A stretch of 64,000 bases of DNA. It comes from Polyangiaceae bacterium. GTDB lineage: Bacteria; Myxococcota_A; Polyangia; Polyangiales; Polyangiaceae. Below, piece after piece: positions 8,656-17,078 of this stretch. The notes beneath the pieces are model-generated. The model worked only from the letters and a program-made list of their open reading frames with translations. It was not told the DNA's origin and made no database searches. The position numbers were made by a program, and so were the translations under genes. The stretch is from NCBI GenBank assembly GCA_020633235.1, contig JACKEA010000003.1, positions 682,001-746,000 on the forward strand, in the 5' to 3' direction. Numbering within the stretch: position 1 is the first letter of the stretch; each line of letters starts with the position of its first letter.

Positions 8656-10692
8656 ATGACGACAGGCAGCAAGAGACGCGCCACCGACAAGCCGGCAGCT
8701 TCCAGCCGCCCGCGCAGCGTGGCGCCCCTCGATCCCGACGAGGAGCTGTGGTTCGGCGATGATTCCAGCGAAATTGCCGAGACCGCCGCCGCCAAGAGCA
8801 TGGCGGCGATGGCTGGTCGCATCATCGGTGCCAAGCCGTTTCCGGAAGCGGCCCGGCGGCTCGACGAGCTCACCCGCAACGACAAGGCGCACCCCCACGA
8901 GGTGGTGCGCGTGCTGGAGAGCGACCCCGCGCTCTCGGCGCGCCTCCTCCGCCTGGTGAACTCCGCGGGCTACGCCCTGCGCACTCGCTGCACGTCGGTG
9001 CGCCACGCGGCAGCGCTGGTCGGTGTCACACGCTTGAACCAGGTCGCCACGACGGCAGCAGTGCTGGACATGTTCGCCACCTCCTCCGCCCGAGCTGCGG
9101 CGCTGACCAAGCACGCCGCCGCCGTCGGTGCCATGTGCCGGTACCTCGCGGTGCACTTCGGCCTGCCGCGAGACGAGGTCGCAACCTGCGGCTTCTTGCA
9201 CGACATCGGCAAGCTGATGCTGCTGGACACCGAGGGTGATCGCTACGCGGCGCTCTTGGACGAAGCCGGCTCCGGAACGGACCAGCTGCACAAGGCGGAG
9301 CGCAAGCTGCTCGGCTTCGACCACGCGGTGCTCGGCGCGCACGTGCTCTCCGCGTGGAACATCCCCCACCCCGTGCCCAAGGTGGTCGCCTTCCACCACG
9401 CTCCGGCGCGCGCCATGCAGCACAGCCCCCAGGTGGCGGCGATGGTCCACGTGGTGCGCCTCGCGGATCAGCTGGTGGGCATGATGGGGCGGCCTCACCC
9501 CGAGTCGCGGCTGGAGGAAATGGCCAAGGGCGAGGCAGCCCAGTACCTGGACATCTCGGAGCCGCAATTGGCCGCCATGTGGCCGGATTTGCGGACAATT
9601 TACCGCAATTCCTTCGACTCCGGAGCCTCCCTGGAGAGCCTGGCGCCGCGGCGCGAGAGCGTGCGCCCGGTGGAGGTGCCCAAGCACATTCCCTGCGGCG
9701 TGTGCCAGAAGCCGAGCTTTGGAGCGACCTGCCCGGCCTGCCATCGCAACGTGTGCCCCGAGCACCTGTCGGCCAACGGTTGGTGCGTGGACTGCCTGCA
9801 AGACTACCAGGAGGACGAGGCGCAGACGCAGACCAGCCCCGAGCTTCGCACCAGCGTCACCGTTGGTGCGTTGAGCTTGGCGGCGGTCACGGCCATCGTG
9901 GCCTGGGCCAGCGGCGCTTCGGCCACGGGCATCTTGGCGGCCCCGCTCCTCGCGTGGTTGGTGTTCGGCATCGCGGGCTTCGCGGGCTACCGCGCCTACA
10001 AGAAGATCCGCTTCCTGCGCGAGCGACGCCAGCGTTTGACCTTCATGTCACTCCCGCAGATCGCCGGCCCTTCGGAAGAAGCACTCCCGGTGGACGACGG
10101 GCCCAAGGATCTGCAGTGGACGGGTCCCTCCGTACAACCGGAAGCTCCGCTCGTCGTCGACGAAGGCCCCAAGGATCTACAGTGGTCCAGCGCGCCGGAA
10201 GGATTGAAGACACCGCCTGCGGTCGAGGAAGCTCCGGAGAGCCCCGTCGCGGAGGTCGCCGAGGTCGTCGCCCCCCACTCGATCACCACCGAGCCACCGG
10301 CGAAGAGCGACAAACCCCGACGCGGATCGCGAAGGGGAACGCGTCGGCGTTCGCGTCGGCCGGAGCCGCCGAGCGCCACGCTGTTCAATTCCCGCGGCCT
10401 CACGACCCAGCGCTGCTCGCCGACCCCCGCGGGGATGCCCTGCACGCCCTGGGCGCTTCCGGGGATCTCCGTTCGCGCTCCGGAACCAGAGGCGAGCGTC
10501 CCGGAGCAGCTGCCGCTCCCCGCCGTGGAAGCAGCGGCGCCCGCCGAAAATCTCCCGGATCCCTTCCAGCCGGAAGCTCCCGTGACCCTCCCCGCGCCAG
10601 AAGACACAGGCGTTCGCGCTGATCCGACGTTCAGCAGCGTGGAGGAGTTCGAGCGCTGGGCCCGCGACGGACCGCCCTCGGCGATTCAGTAG
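8656..10692 (+). CDS. HDOD protein with Cys cluster, membrane segments and Pro-rich tail
   Basis: A protein of 678 residues. Residues about 55-260 are an HDOD domain ('SARLLRLVNSAGYALRT', 'GFLHDIGKLMLLD'), a non-catalytic relative of HD phosphohydrolases used in signalling. Residues 345-378 hold a cysteine/histidine cluster (CGVC, CPAC, H, C, CVDC) that probably binds zinc. Two hydrophobic segments follow at about 405-445, then a cytoplasmic tail rich in Pro/Glu with two copies of 'GPKDLQW' (near 481 and 503) and a very basic stretch (550-572). It begins a + strand group with a diguanylate cyclase and a second HDOD protein. The function is probably regulatory; output unknown. Confidence 0.82.
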   Translation: MTTGSKRRATDKPAASSRPRSVAPLDPDEELWFGDDSSEIAETAAAKSMAAMAGRIIGAKPFPEAARRLDELTRNDKAHPHEVVRVLESDPALSARLLRLVNSAGYALRTRCTSVRHAAALVGVTRLNQVATTAAVLDMFATSSARAAALTKHAAAVGAMCRYLAVHFGLPRDEVATCGFLHDIGKLMLLDTEGDRYAALLDEAGSGTDQLHKAERKLLGFDHAVLGAHVLSAWNIPHPVPKVVAFHHAPARAMQHSPQVAAMVHVVRLADQLVGMMGRPHPESRLEEMAKGEAAQYLDISEPQLAAMWPDLRTIYRNSFDSGASLESLAPRRESVRPVEVPKHIPCGVCQKPSFGATCPACHRNVCPEHLSANGWCVDCLQDYQEDEAQTQTSPELRTSVTVGALSLAAVTAIVAWASGASATGILAAPLLAWLVFGIAGFAGYRAYKKIRFLRERRQRLTFMSLPQIAGPSEEALPVDDGPKDLQWTGPSVQPEAPLVVDEGPKDLQWSSAPEGLKTPPAVEEAPESPVAEVAEVVAPHSITTEPPAKSDKPRRGSRRGTRRRSRRPEPPSATLFNSRGLTTQRCSPTPAGMPCTPWALPGISVRAPEPEASVPEQLPLPAVEAAAPAENLPDPFQPEAPVTLPAPEDTGVRADPTFSSVEEFERWARDGPPSAIQ

Positions 10693-10733
10693 GGCTCAAA
10701 GATCTCCGCGATTTGCCGCTCTGTAGGAGAGCA

Positions 10734-11774
10734 ATGGACTTCCGCGACGTACCCCGAGTCTCGAGCGCGCCGCCCATCTGCGAAGGCTCGCCTCGAATTC
10801 TGCTCGTGTCGCCGCGGGCCGAGCGCCACCGGCAGCTGACCGAGATCCTCGACGGCGAGGGCTACGAGACCCTCGCCACCCGCGACTCGGACGAGGTGCT
10901 GCGCCTCGCAGCGGAGTTCGAGCCGGACCTCGTGATGCTCGATGTCGAGCAGCGCGACATCACCGGAATGGAAGTGTGCGGCGAGCTCAAGGCAAGCGAC
11001 CCGAGCCAGCAGCTACAGGTCGTGCTGGTGGCATTCGAGGAGACCGCGGAGCAACTGATCGCCGCCGGACTCCTGGCAGGTGCCGACGACTTCATCGGTG
11101 ACATCGGTCGTGAAACGGAGCTCAGGGCGCGCGTGCGCGTTCAGCTCCGACACCGGCGTCACCTCGAAACACTGCAGCGACTGCGCAGTGAACGTGACGT
11201 GCTCAAGCGGGACGCCCAGATCGATCCGCTCACCGGTCTGATGAACCGACGCGCCTTGGAGTCCAACGCCTCCGGGCGGGTGGGCGCGCGCCAGCAATTC
11301 GGCGTGCTGTTCGTGGACGCGGATCACTTCAAGCGCATCAACGACCGCTGGGGCCACCTGGCGGGCGATCACGTGCTGAAGGCCATCGCGGAGGTGCTGC
11401 GCGCGAGCCTGCGCCCGGGAGACATCGTGGCGCGCTACGGCGGCGAGGAGTTCGTGGCGCTGGTGGCCGGGGCCGGGCCCGAATCGGCGCGATTGGTCGC
11501 GGAGCGCCTGCGACGCTCGGTAGAAGAGCTGGAAGGTACACCCGGGCTCCCCCAGCGCGTGACCGTGAGCGTGGGCACCGCGGTGTTCGATCCACGCGCC
11601 GACGAGAGCAGTGCCGAGACCGTGCTGCGGCAGGCGGACGTGGCCTTGTACGCCGCCAAGCGCACAGGTCGAAACTGCGTGGTCGCCTACGCTCCAGAGC
11701 TCGAGACGCGTACCAGCAGCAAGCCGTCGCAGATGCCCGACCGTATCAGCGTGGCAGGAGTGGGGTCCCGATGA
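10734..11774 (+). CDS. Diguanylate cyclase with degenerate receiver domain
   Basis: A protein of 346 residues. The ATG at 10734 has AGGAG 4 bases upstream. Residues about 22-140 form a receiver domain with the phospho-acceptor-like Asp in 'VMLDVEQ', but the usual N-terminal acidic pair is replaced by 'LLVSPRAE', so normal phosphorylation is doubtful. Residues about 160-325 form a GGDEF domain with an intact GGEEF active site and an RPGD inhibitory site just upstream, so it should make cyclic di-GMP with product inhibition. The next HDOD gene starts inside its stop codon (ATGA), indicating coupled translation. Confidence 0.88.
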   Translation: MDFRDVPRVSSAPPICEGSPRILLVSPRAERHRQLTEILDGEGYETLATRDSDEVLRLAAEFEPDLVMLDVEQRDITGMEVCGELKASDPSQQLQVVLVAFEETAEQLIAAGLLAGADDFIGDIGRETELRARVRVQLRHRRHLETLQRLRSERDVLKRDAQIDPLTGLMNRRALESNASGRVGARQQFGVLFVDADHFKRINDRWGHLAGDHVLKAIAEVLRASLRPGDIVARYGGEEFVALVAGAGPESARLVAERLRRSVEELEGTPGLPQRVTVSVGTAVFDPRADESSAETVLRQADVALYAAKRTGRNCVVAYAPELETRTSSKPSQMPDRISVAGVGSR

Positions 11775-12622
11775 CCGATTCCTATCTCCAGATCGAGCCC
11801 GTGGTGGACTCCATGCCGCTGGAGCCCATGTCGGAGCTGGAGCAGGAGCTTCGACGTCGTCTCGACACTGGTCGCGCCGCACTACCAGTGTTGCCCCACG
11901 TGGCCGCGAGCGCTTTGAAGCTCGCCGCGGATCAACGTGCGAACGTGGAGGAGTTGGCGCGGCTGGTGGATACGGATCCGCCCATCGCCGCGCGGTTCTT
12001 GTCCGTGGCCAACAGCGCCATCTACTGGCGCGGCTTCAACGCCTCCACCACCCAAGCCGCGATCGTTCGCCTGGGCTTGGCGCGCACGCGCGATTTGCTA
12101 TTCCAGATCGTATACGCGAACACCACCGTGGGGCTGAAACGGTACCAGGCGGTGGTCCGCGACTCCTTCGACCGCAGCGTGCGCTGCGCCGTTGCGGCCC
12201 GAGTGGTCTCCTCGCGGCTCGGCCTGCCCCAGGAGCTGGACTACATGTCGGGCCTCTTGCACGACATCGGCGAAGCCCGAATCTATCGTATTTTCGATGG
12301 ATTACAGATCAAGCCCGAGCAGAAGAAGGAGCTCCACCAGCTGGTGCAGCGCTACCACTGCCGCGCCGGCGCGGAAGTGGCCATGGCCTGGCATCTGCCG
12401 CCGGAAATCGTGGACGCCTGCGCCGCGCACCACGACGACAGCTCCAAGGATTCTCCTCATGTACGCCTGGTGATGCTCGCCGATACCCTCGTCGACTCAC
12501 TGGTCGCGCCGCAGCTCGAGCGCTTCGCCTTCTTGGGCGTGGACGAAGTCAGCGCCCAAGCGCTGATCGAAGGCTACCGCGACGCCCAGCGCAGCAGCAT
12601 GCGCGCCCGCGCCCGCAGCTGA
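11771..12622 (+). CDS. HDOD-domain signalling protein
   Basis: A protein of 283 residues, mostly one HDOD domain: 'ARFLSVANSAIYWRGFN' in the first half and 'GLLHDIGEARIYRIF' in the second. The HD pair is present, but HDOD domains generally lack hydrolase activity and act as signalling scaffolds. It overlaps the diguanylate cyclase gene by four bases, which suggests that the two act together in one pathway, perhaps with this protein responding to cyclic di-GMP levels. That link is inferred from position only. Its end is 32 bp from the convergent lgt stop and is followed by a copy of a 25-bp repeat. Confidence 0.84.
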   Translation: MTDSYLQIEPVVDSMPLEPMSELEQELRRRLDTGRAALPVLPHVAASALKLAADQRANVEELARLVDTDPPIAARFLSVANSAIYWRGFNASTTQAAIVRLGLARTRDLLFQIVYANTTVGLKRYQAVVRDSFDRSVRCAVAARVVSSRLGLPQELDYMSGLLHDIGEARIYRIFDGLQIKPEQKKELHQLVQRYHCRAGAEVAMAWHLPPEIVDACAAHHDDSSKDSPHVRLVMLADTLVDSLVAPQLERFAFLGVDEVSAQALIEGYRDAQRSSMRARARS

Positions 12623-12631
12623 CGTCTTCCT

Positions 12632-12656
12632 TTGTTGGTCCGGCGCGAGCCCCGTC
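12632..12656 (+). repeat. 25-bp convergent-end element, copy A
   Basis: The element reads TTGTTGGTSCGGCGCGA, then two variable bases, then CCCGTC. Here S is C and the variable bases are GC. It lies between the HDOD gene and the convergent lgt gene. The first base of the lgt stop (read as TCA on the + strand, 12655-12657) falls at its end. Copies on one or the other strand are at 20716-20740 and 61901-61925. No known repeat family is recognised. Confidence 0.75.
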
Positions 12657-13815
12657 AATCGTCGTCGTCGTCCGGCTCCGGCTCGACCTTCTTCTTCTTG
12701 GTCGACTTCTTCTCCACCGGCGGCGGCTCGGGTGACTCGTCGTCTTCGTCGTCTTCGTCCTCGGACGGCGTTGCCTTCTTCGACTTCTTCGGCGGCTCGT
12801 CGTCGTCGTCCTCTTCGTCTTCGTCTTCGTCTTCGTCGTCTTCGGGCGGCGGCGCCTTCTTTGCCTTCTTCGCAGGCTTCTTGGACTTCTTCGAGACCTT
12901 CTCCGGCTTGGCGAACTCCTCTTCGACGTCGGGATCGTAGTTGTCGTCGTCCTCGTCCTCGTCGTCGTAGTCCTCGTCGTCGTAGTCCTCGTCGTCGTAC
13001 TCCGGACGCACCCAGCCCACCGGGAGCTTGCGCTTGAAGGCCCAATACAGGCCATAGAAGCCCAACAAAGCCGCGGGAATGCTCAGGTATTGGCCCATCG
13101 TCAAGGCGGACGAGGTGGGCAGCGTCTGATACTCCTTGAAGTACTCGACCACGAAGCGGCCGGGGAAATACAGCGCGAAGAACAGCGAGATCAGCGCGCC
13201 CCGCGGTCGCTTCTCCTTGCCGAGCTTCTTGTCGAACAGCCACAGGCACAAGAGCACGAACAGCCCGAGCGCCACTTCGTAGAGCTGGCTCGGATGGCGG
13301 TACGGAACTTCACCTACGCCGCGGTCGTATCGAGGGAAGCGAACGCCCCAGCTCTGGTCGGTGACGCGACCGACGATCTCGGAATTGAAGAAGTTGCCGA
13401 CGCGCACCAGCGTGGCGCCCAGGGCCGCAGAGAACGAGAAACGATCGGCACCTTCCAAAAAGGGCACGTGGCGCCGCTTGGTGAACAGATACATCGCGAA
13501 GATGAGCCCGAGCACGGCGCCGTGGCTGGCGAGGCCACCTTCCCAGATGCGAAAGACCCAGAGCGGATCCTTGAGGGCCTTGTCCAGGTCGTAGAAGAGC
13601 ACGTGACCCAATCGCGAGCCGACCAACACGCCGAGCACGCCGTACACGATGAAGTCGCCGGCGTCCTCTTCGTCTCCTCCACCGCGTTCGATCTGCCACT
13701 TCAGAAGCGAGTAGCCGCCCAAGAAGACGAAGACGAACAGCAGGCTGTAGTAGCGAATCGCGAGGGGCCCGATGTGGACCAGGATCGGATCGATGTTCCA
13801 AGTGAATTTCGGCAC
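12655..13815 (-). CDS. lgt: Prolipoprotein diacylglyceryl transferase with acidic tail
   Basis: A protein of 386 residues. Residues 1-267 are a complete Lgt, an inner-membrane enzyme that moves diacylglycerol from phosphatidylglycerol to the lipobox cysteine of prolipoproteins. Signature segments are 'RVGNFFNSEIVGR' and 'YRHPSQLYEVALG', with several membrane helices. Residues about 268-386 are an extra low-complexity tail of Asp/Glu runs alternating with Lys/Ser/Pro-rich blocks, rich in repeated GAC/GAG codons. Standard Lgt ends where the tail begins, so the tail should be cytoplasmic. The many lipoproteins nearby are consistent substrates. Confidence 0.93.
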   Translation of the reverse strand: MPKFTWNIDPILVHIGPLAIRYYSLLFVFVFLGGYSLLKWQIERGGGDEEDAGDFIVYGVLGVLVGSRLGHVLFYDLDKALKDPLWVFRIWEGGLASHGAVLGLIFAMYLFTKRRHVPFLEGADRFSFSAALGATLVRVGNFFNSEIVGRVTDQSWGVRFPRYDRGVGEVPYRHPSQLYEVALGLFVLLCLWLFDKKLGKEKRPRGALISLFFALYFPGRFVVEYFKEYQTLPTSSALTMGQYLSIPAALLGFYGLYWAFKRKLPVGWVRPEYDDEDYDDEDYDDEDEDDDNYDPDVEEEFAKPEKVSKKSKKPAKKAKKAPPPEDDEDEDEDEEDDDDEPPKKSKKATPSEDEDDEDDESPEPPPVEKKSTKKKKVEPEPDDDDD

Positions 13816-13833
13816 GAAGCTCTCCGCGTAGCG

Positions 13834-13849
13834 CCCCGCGACGGCGGGG
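13834..13849. other. Short GC hairpin upstream of lgt
   Basis: A perfect 6-bp inverted repeat (CCCCGC, loop GACG, GCGGGG) lies 18 bp upstream of the lgt start codon in the 225-bp gap between lgt and the peptidase gene. It could form in the lgt leader or end the upstream transcript. No T-run follows on either strand, so a simple terminator is unlikely. Nothing else is recognised in this gap. Confidence 0.35.
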
Positions 13850-14040
13850 TCGCCGCCTTCTAGTACTGCCTGGATGAGGTCACAAGCTGTCGACCCCTGG
13901 GCTTTGCAGCGAAAAGGCGGGAAATTCGCTCACAGGACTCGGCCCACGAGGCTGGATGCGGCGAGAACTGGGCTCCAAGGCGCGCCGTGTCCTCGACGCT
14001 GGCGAAAGGCGCGTCCCAAGGGGCTCGCGGCGGAACGACA

Positions 14041-16299
14041 TCAAAATGTAATGGGTCGGCTGACCACGGTGACATCACCGAGTTGTGAGGGCTGCGCGCT
14101 GACGGGACGGAGTGGTGCCGCGACACCACGCGGGAAGCCAAGCGTGTGATCCGCGATTCGAAGGCGTAGCGGTGCCGGGCCGGTGGTCAGCTCCAAGATC
14201 ACGCCGTCTGTTCGGGTGGGACCCGCGTAGCTCACGCGGTAACCGCTGCGAGTGGGCCAAGGCTCGACGACGCTGCCTGCGATCGTAACGTTCTTCACCG
14301 AAGCGGACGCCGGCCACTCCACGGAGAGAAGACGCGCTCCGCGCGCGCTCCGCAGACGCAGTCGAATGCGACGCTCGGCGCCCTTGGGCGCGGAGGCGAC
14401 GAGCTCGGCGTCGGGCGGCGTGAGCGAAACGCGGGGCCCGGCGGCGGCGCGCACCTCGGGCCCCCATCCGCCGAACCAGGGCGAGGGATCCACGAGCTCT
14501 TTGCCGAGCTCGAGGCGCTCGGCGAGCGCTTCGGAGACGGGGCCGCCGGAAGCATCCACCAGGAAGCGACTGCGCTCGCCTTCCACGTGGAGCGCGATGC
14601 TCATGCGCTGCGGAGCTTCGGCGGAGAACGGTTTCATCGCTCCGGCAACGAAGACCGCGGCCAGGAACGCGGCGGCGGCGAGCACGACGAGGCGCGTGCG
14701 CGTGCGCTTGCCGGTCACCATGAGCAATGGAGCCAGAGGCGAGAGCGACAGCGCCCACACCAACGCGGTCACGCCCGGCACCGCGAACCCGACGGCGTCT
14801 TCCAACAAGAACGCGACAGGAAACCACAAAACGAAGGCGCTGACGGCGAACACCAACACGGCGAGCGCCGGGGCCGCGGCGCGCTCCTCGCGCGCGAAGC
14901 CGATGCACGCCGCGAGAGCGCCGGAGAGCGCCGGAACCAAGAACACGAAGCTCGCCTTGGGCATCACCACCGCGAGGACGAGCGCCAGTAGCAGCCACGA
15001 GAAGAGCGCGCCGAGCCACTCCTCGAGCCCCTGACGACCGAGACGCGCGACGATAGCGACAGAAAGCGTCGCAGCCGCCGCACAAGCCACCGAAAACGGC
15101 GTTGGGTGTGCGACAAAAGGTGTCGGCAACGCGCCTACCGCGTGCCAGCCGCGCTGAGCCAAGGTACCGAGCAGGAGCGCTACTGCGAAGCCGCCGAGCA
15201 ACCGCAGGGACGACGCGGCGACGCGGCGCAAGGAGATCGCAGCGCGGCGGCGCAAGAGCAGGACGGCGACGACCGCGAGCGCCAGCGCCATGCCGCCGAG
15301 CACGCGGGCCCACAAGAGCGACCAGCTCACCACCGTGCGCCCGAGCAGATCGAAGTAGACGGCTTCTCCCTGGGGAGGCGACGACAGCTCCCGCGCGGCA
15401 GAGAGGGCGCGAACCGCGGCGAGAGCGTTGTCCCCTTGGTGCTGCAGGCTCGGCGCCGACAGGTGCTCGATGTCGTCGAGCGGAGTGTGGTACTGCGTGA
15501 CGCCGCCGATGAACGCGAAGCCCACGCCCGCTAGTCCGCGCCGCCGAAACACGGACAGGTCCGTGTCGTTCGGCATGCGCCGGTACACGGAATAGAACAG
15601 CGAGCTGGTGACGGGATGCGCGAGGCGTGGGCCGATGACGCCCATGAGCCAAGCGTCCTCTCCGGTGGTCTCGAACAACAAGCTGGGCCCCCGAGTGCCA
15701 CGCGCCTCCAGGTTCACCACCGCGCCGACGTCTTTCACGGCGCTGCTCTCGACGAACGCCCGGGCACCGAGCAGCCCGGATTCCTCGCCATCGTCGATCA
15801 GGAGCAGGACCGGGGACTTCGGCTTCTCCCCCCGCACCAGCGCGCGGGCGACCTCGAGCACGGCGGCAACGCCGGAACCGTCGTCCGCGGCGCCGGGCCC
15901 GGCGCCCACGGAATCATAATGGGCCGCCAGCAACACGGCGGGCCCCGGCTCGGATCCTTCGATGCGCGTCAGGATGTTTTGCACGCGAGCGCAGGTGCCG
16001 CGCCCGCCGCAAGCCACCGCCTGCTCCAGCTTGGGCGCGAGCCCGAGCGCCAAGAGCTCCTGCTCGACGCGGCGGCGTACCGCTTCGTTCGCTTCGGAGC
16101 CCACCGGATGCGGGCGACCCGTCTCGAGCACTCGACGCAGCGTGGCCCTCGCCCGCTCTTCCGAGAAGACGCTGGCGGCGGCAGAGGCGGGGCGCGGCTT
16201 CGGCGGCGTGAGCGTGGCCCGCGCCAAGAGCAGGCACACGCCGGCGAGCAGGAGCCCGAGCAAGAGGGCGCCGGAACCAAGTCTCGGAGGCTCAGCCAC
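14041..16299 (-). CDS. Membrane-bound M28-family metallopeptidase
   Basis: A protein of 752 residues. An N-terminal membrane anchor (about 10-27) precedes an M28 zinc aminopeptidase-type domain at about 60-300. Likely metal ligands and catalytic residues are seen in 'LLAAHYDSVGAG' (His, Asp), 'AADDGSGVAAVLE' (bridging Asp), 'DDGEESGLLGARAF' (Glu pair) and 'YHTPLDD' (His). The remaining part has about eight hydrophobic segments and a beta-rich C-terminal domain, a layout like the ER metallopeptidase group of M28. It should cleave N-terminal residues of peptides outside the inner membrane. Its start overlaps the end of the glycosylase gene by 8 bases. Confidence 0.87.
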   Translation of the reverse strand: MAEPPRLGSGALLLGLLLAGVCLLLARATLTPPKPRPASAAASVFSEERARATLRRVLETGRPHPVGSEANEAVRRRVEQELLALGLAPKLEQAVACGGRGTCARVQNILTRIEGSEPGPAVLLAAHYDSVGAGPGAADDGSGVAAVLEVARALVRGEKPKSPVLLLIDDGEESGLLGARAFVESSAVKDVGAVVNLEARGTRGPSLLFETTGEDAWLMGVIGPRLAHPVTSSLFYSVYRRMPNDTDLSVFRRRGLAGVGFAFIGGVTQYHTPLDDIEHLSAPSLQHQGDNALAAVRALSAARELSSPPQGEAVYFDLLGRTVVSWSLLWARVLGGMALALAVVAVLLLRRRAAISLRRVAASSLRLLGGFAVALLLGTLAQRGWHAVGALPTPFVAHPTPFSVACAAAATLSVAIVARLGRQGLEEWLGALFSWLLLALVLAVVMPKASFVFLVPALSGALAACIGFAREERAAAPALAVLVFAVSAFVLWFPVAFLLEDAVGFAVPGVTALVWALSLSPLAPLLMVTGKRTRTRLVVLAAAAFLAAVFVAGAMKPFSAEAPQRMSIALHVEGERSRFLVDASGGPVSEALAERLELGKELVDPSPWFGGWGPEVRAAAGPRVSLTPPDAELVASAPKGAERRIRLRLRSARGARLLSVEWPASASVKNVTIAGSVVEPWPTRSGYRVSYAGPTRTDGVILELTTGPAPLRLRIADHTLGFPRGVAAPLRPVSAQPSQLGDVTVVSRPITF

Positions 16300-17017
16300 G
16301 AGGCGCCGCCGGCATCCGCACTCCGAGCTCCCGAAGCTGAAGAGTGACGCGGGGCGCCCAGCCCTGGTTGGCCAGGGGGCTCGCCGGGCTCGGATGCAGG
16401 ATGCTCCCGATACGCACGTCGTCGCCGAGAACGAGGCGCGCGCGCTTCTCCGCGAAGGCGCCGACGCCGACCACGAGATCCGGACGGAGCTCCGCCATCG
16501 TTCGCTTCAGCGCCTTGTCGCAGGCGTCGAACAACGGCGTGCGCTCGGCCTCCGGGAGCTTCTCGGGAACGCGGTTCTTGCCGCCCTCTTCCATGAACAC
16601 CAACGGGCAGTAGTTGACCACGAAGTGCTCGCGGAAGAAGCGCTCCGGCGTCTTGAAGGCGTCGCGAAACAAGCCCCACAGCCGCGCGCCGCTGACCTCC
16701 GAGCGCTGGCAATCGAAGCCGAGAATGGGACGCTTTTCGTGTTCCTTCGCCGGACGGCGAACCTTCTCGTTGATCTGGAGCCAGTCGCGCACGGCCGCCA
16801 CTTCTCCGAAGGGCACGCCGGTTTGCGCCATGCCGAAGGGCCCGGGGTTCATTCCGACGAACACCACACGTTTCTCGCCGCCGCCAAAGCGCCTCAGGTA
16901 CGCCTCGTGGGCGTCACGAGCGTACGCCAGCGGGTTGTACACGAAGCAAACCGGCGGTTCGAAGCTCAGCTTGGACACTTCTCGCGAGAGCTCCCGACTG
17001 ATGCGAATCAGGTCCAC
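16292..17017 (-). CDS. SMUG1-type uracil-DNA glycosylase
   Basis: A protein of about 241 residues that removes uracil and oxidised pyrimidines from DNA for base excision repair. The motif 'VGMNPGPFGMAQTGVPFG' (water-activating Asn and uracil-pocket residues) and 'LHPSPASPLANQGW' (catalytic loop) are characteristic of the SMUG1 group. The GTG at 17017 is chosen because it fits the family's usual N-terminus and leaves 61 bp to the divergent kinase gene; an ATG at 17101 would overlap that gene. It is the first gene of a pair with the M28 peptidase, with an 8-base overlap but no obvious functional link. Confidence 0.88.
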   Translation of the reverse strand: MDLIRISRELSREVSKLSFEPPVCFVYNPLAYARDAHEAYLRRFGGGEKRVVFVGMNPGPFGMAQTGVPFGEVAAVRDWLQINEKVRRPAKEHEKRPILGFDCQRSEVSGARLWGLFRDAFKTPERFFREHFVVNYCPLVFMEEGGKNRVPEKLPEAERTPLFDACDKALKRTMAELRPDLVVGVGAFAEKRARLVLGDDVRIGSILHPSPASPLANQGWAPRVTLQLRELGVRMPAAPRG

Positions 17018-17078
17018 GCCGAAGTCGATAGACCATGCCGCCGCTCCTGCAAAGCGATCTCGGCTACAATTCACGGTG

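Noticed and set aside
12632..12940. Open + strand frame encoding a Ser-rich peptide opposite the lgt tail
   Set aside because: It is the complement of the GAC/GAG-rich lgt tail; the composition follows from the repeat and no start signal is seen.
13860..14141. Small - strand frame (93 codons) between lgt and the peptidase gene
   Set aside because: It overlaps the end of the peptidase gene by about 100 bases, has shadow-like composition and no ribosome binding site.
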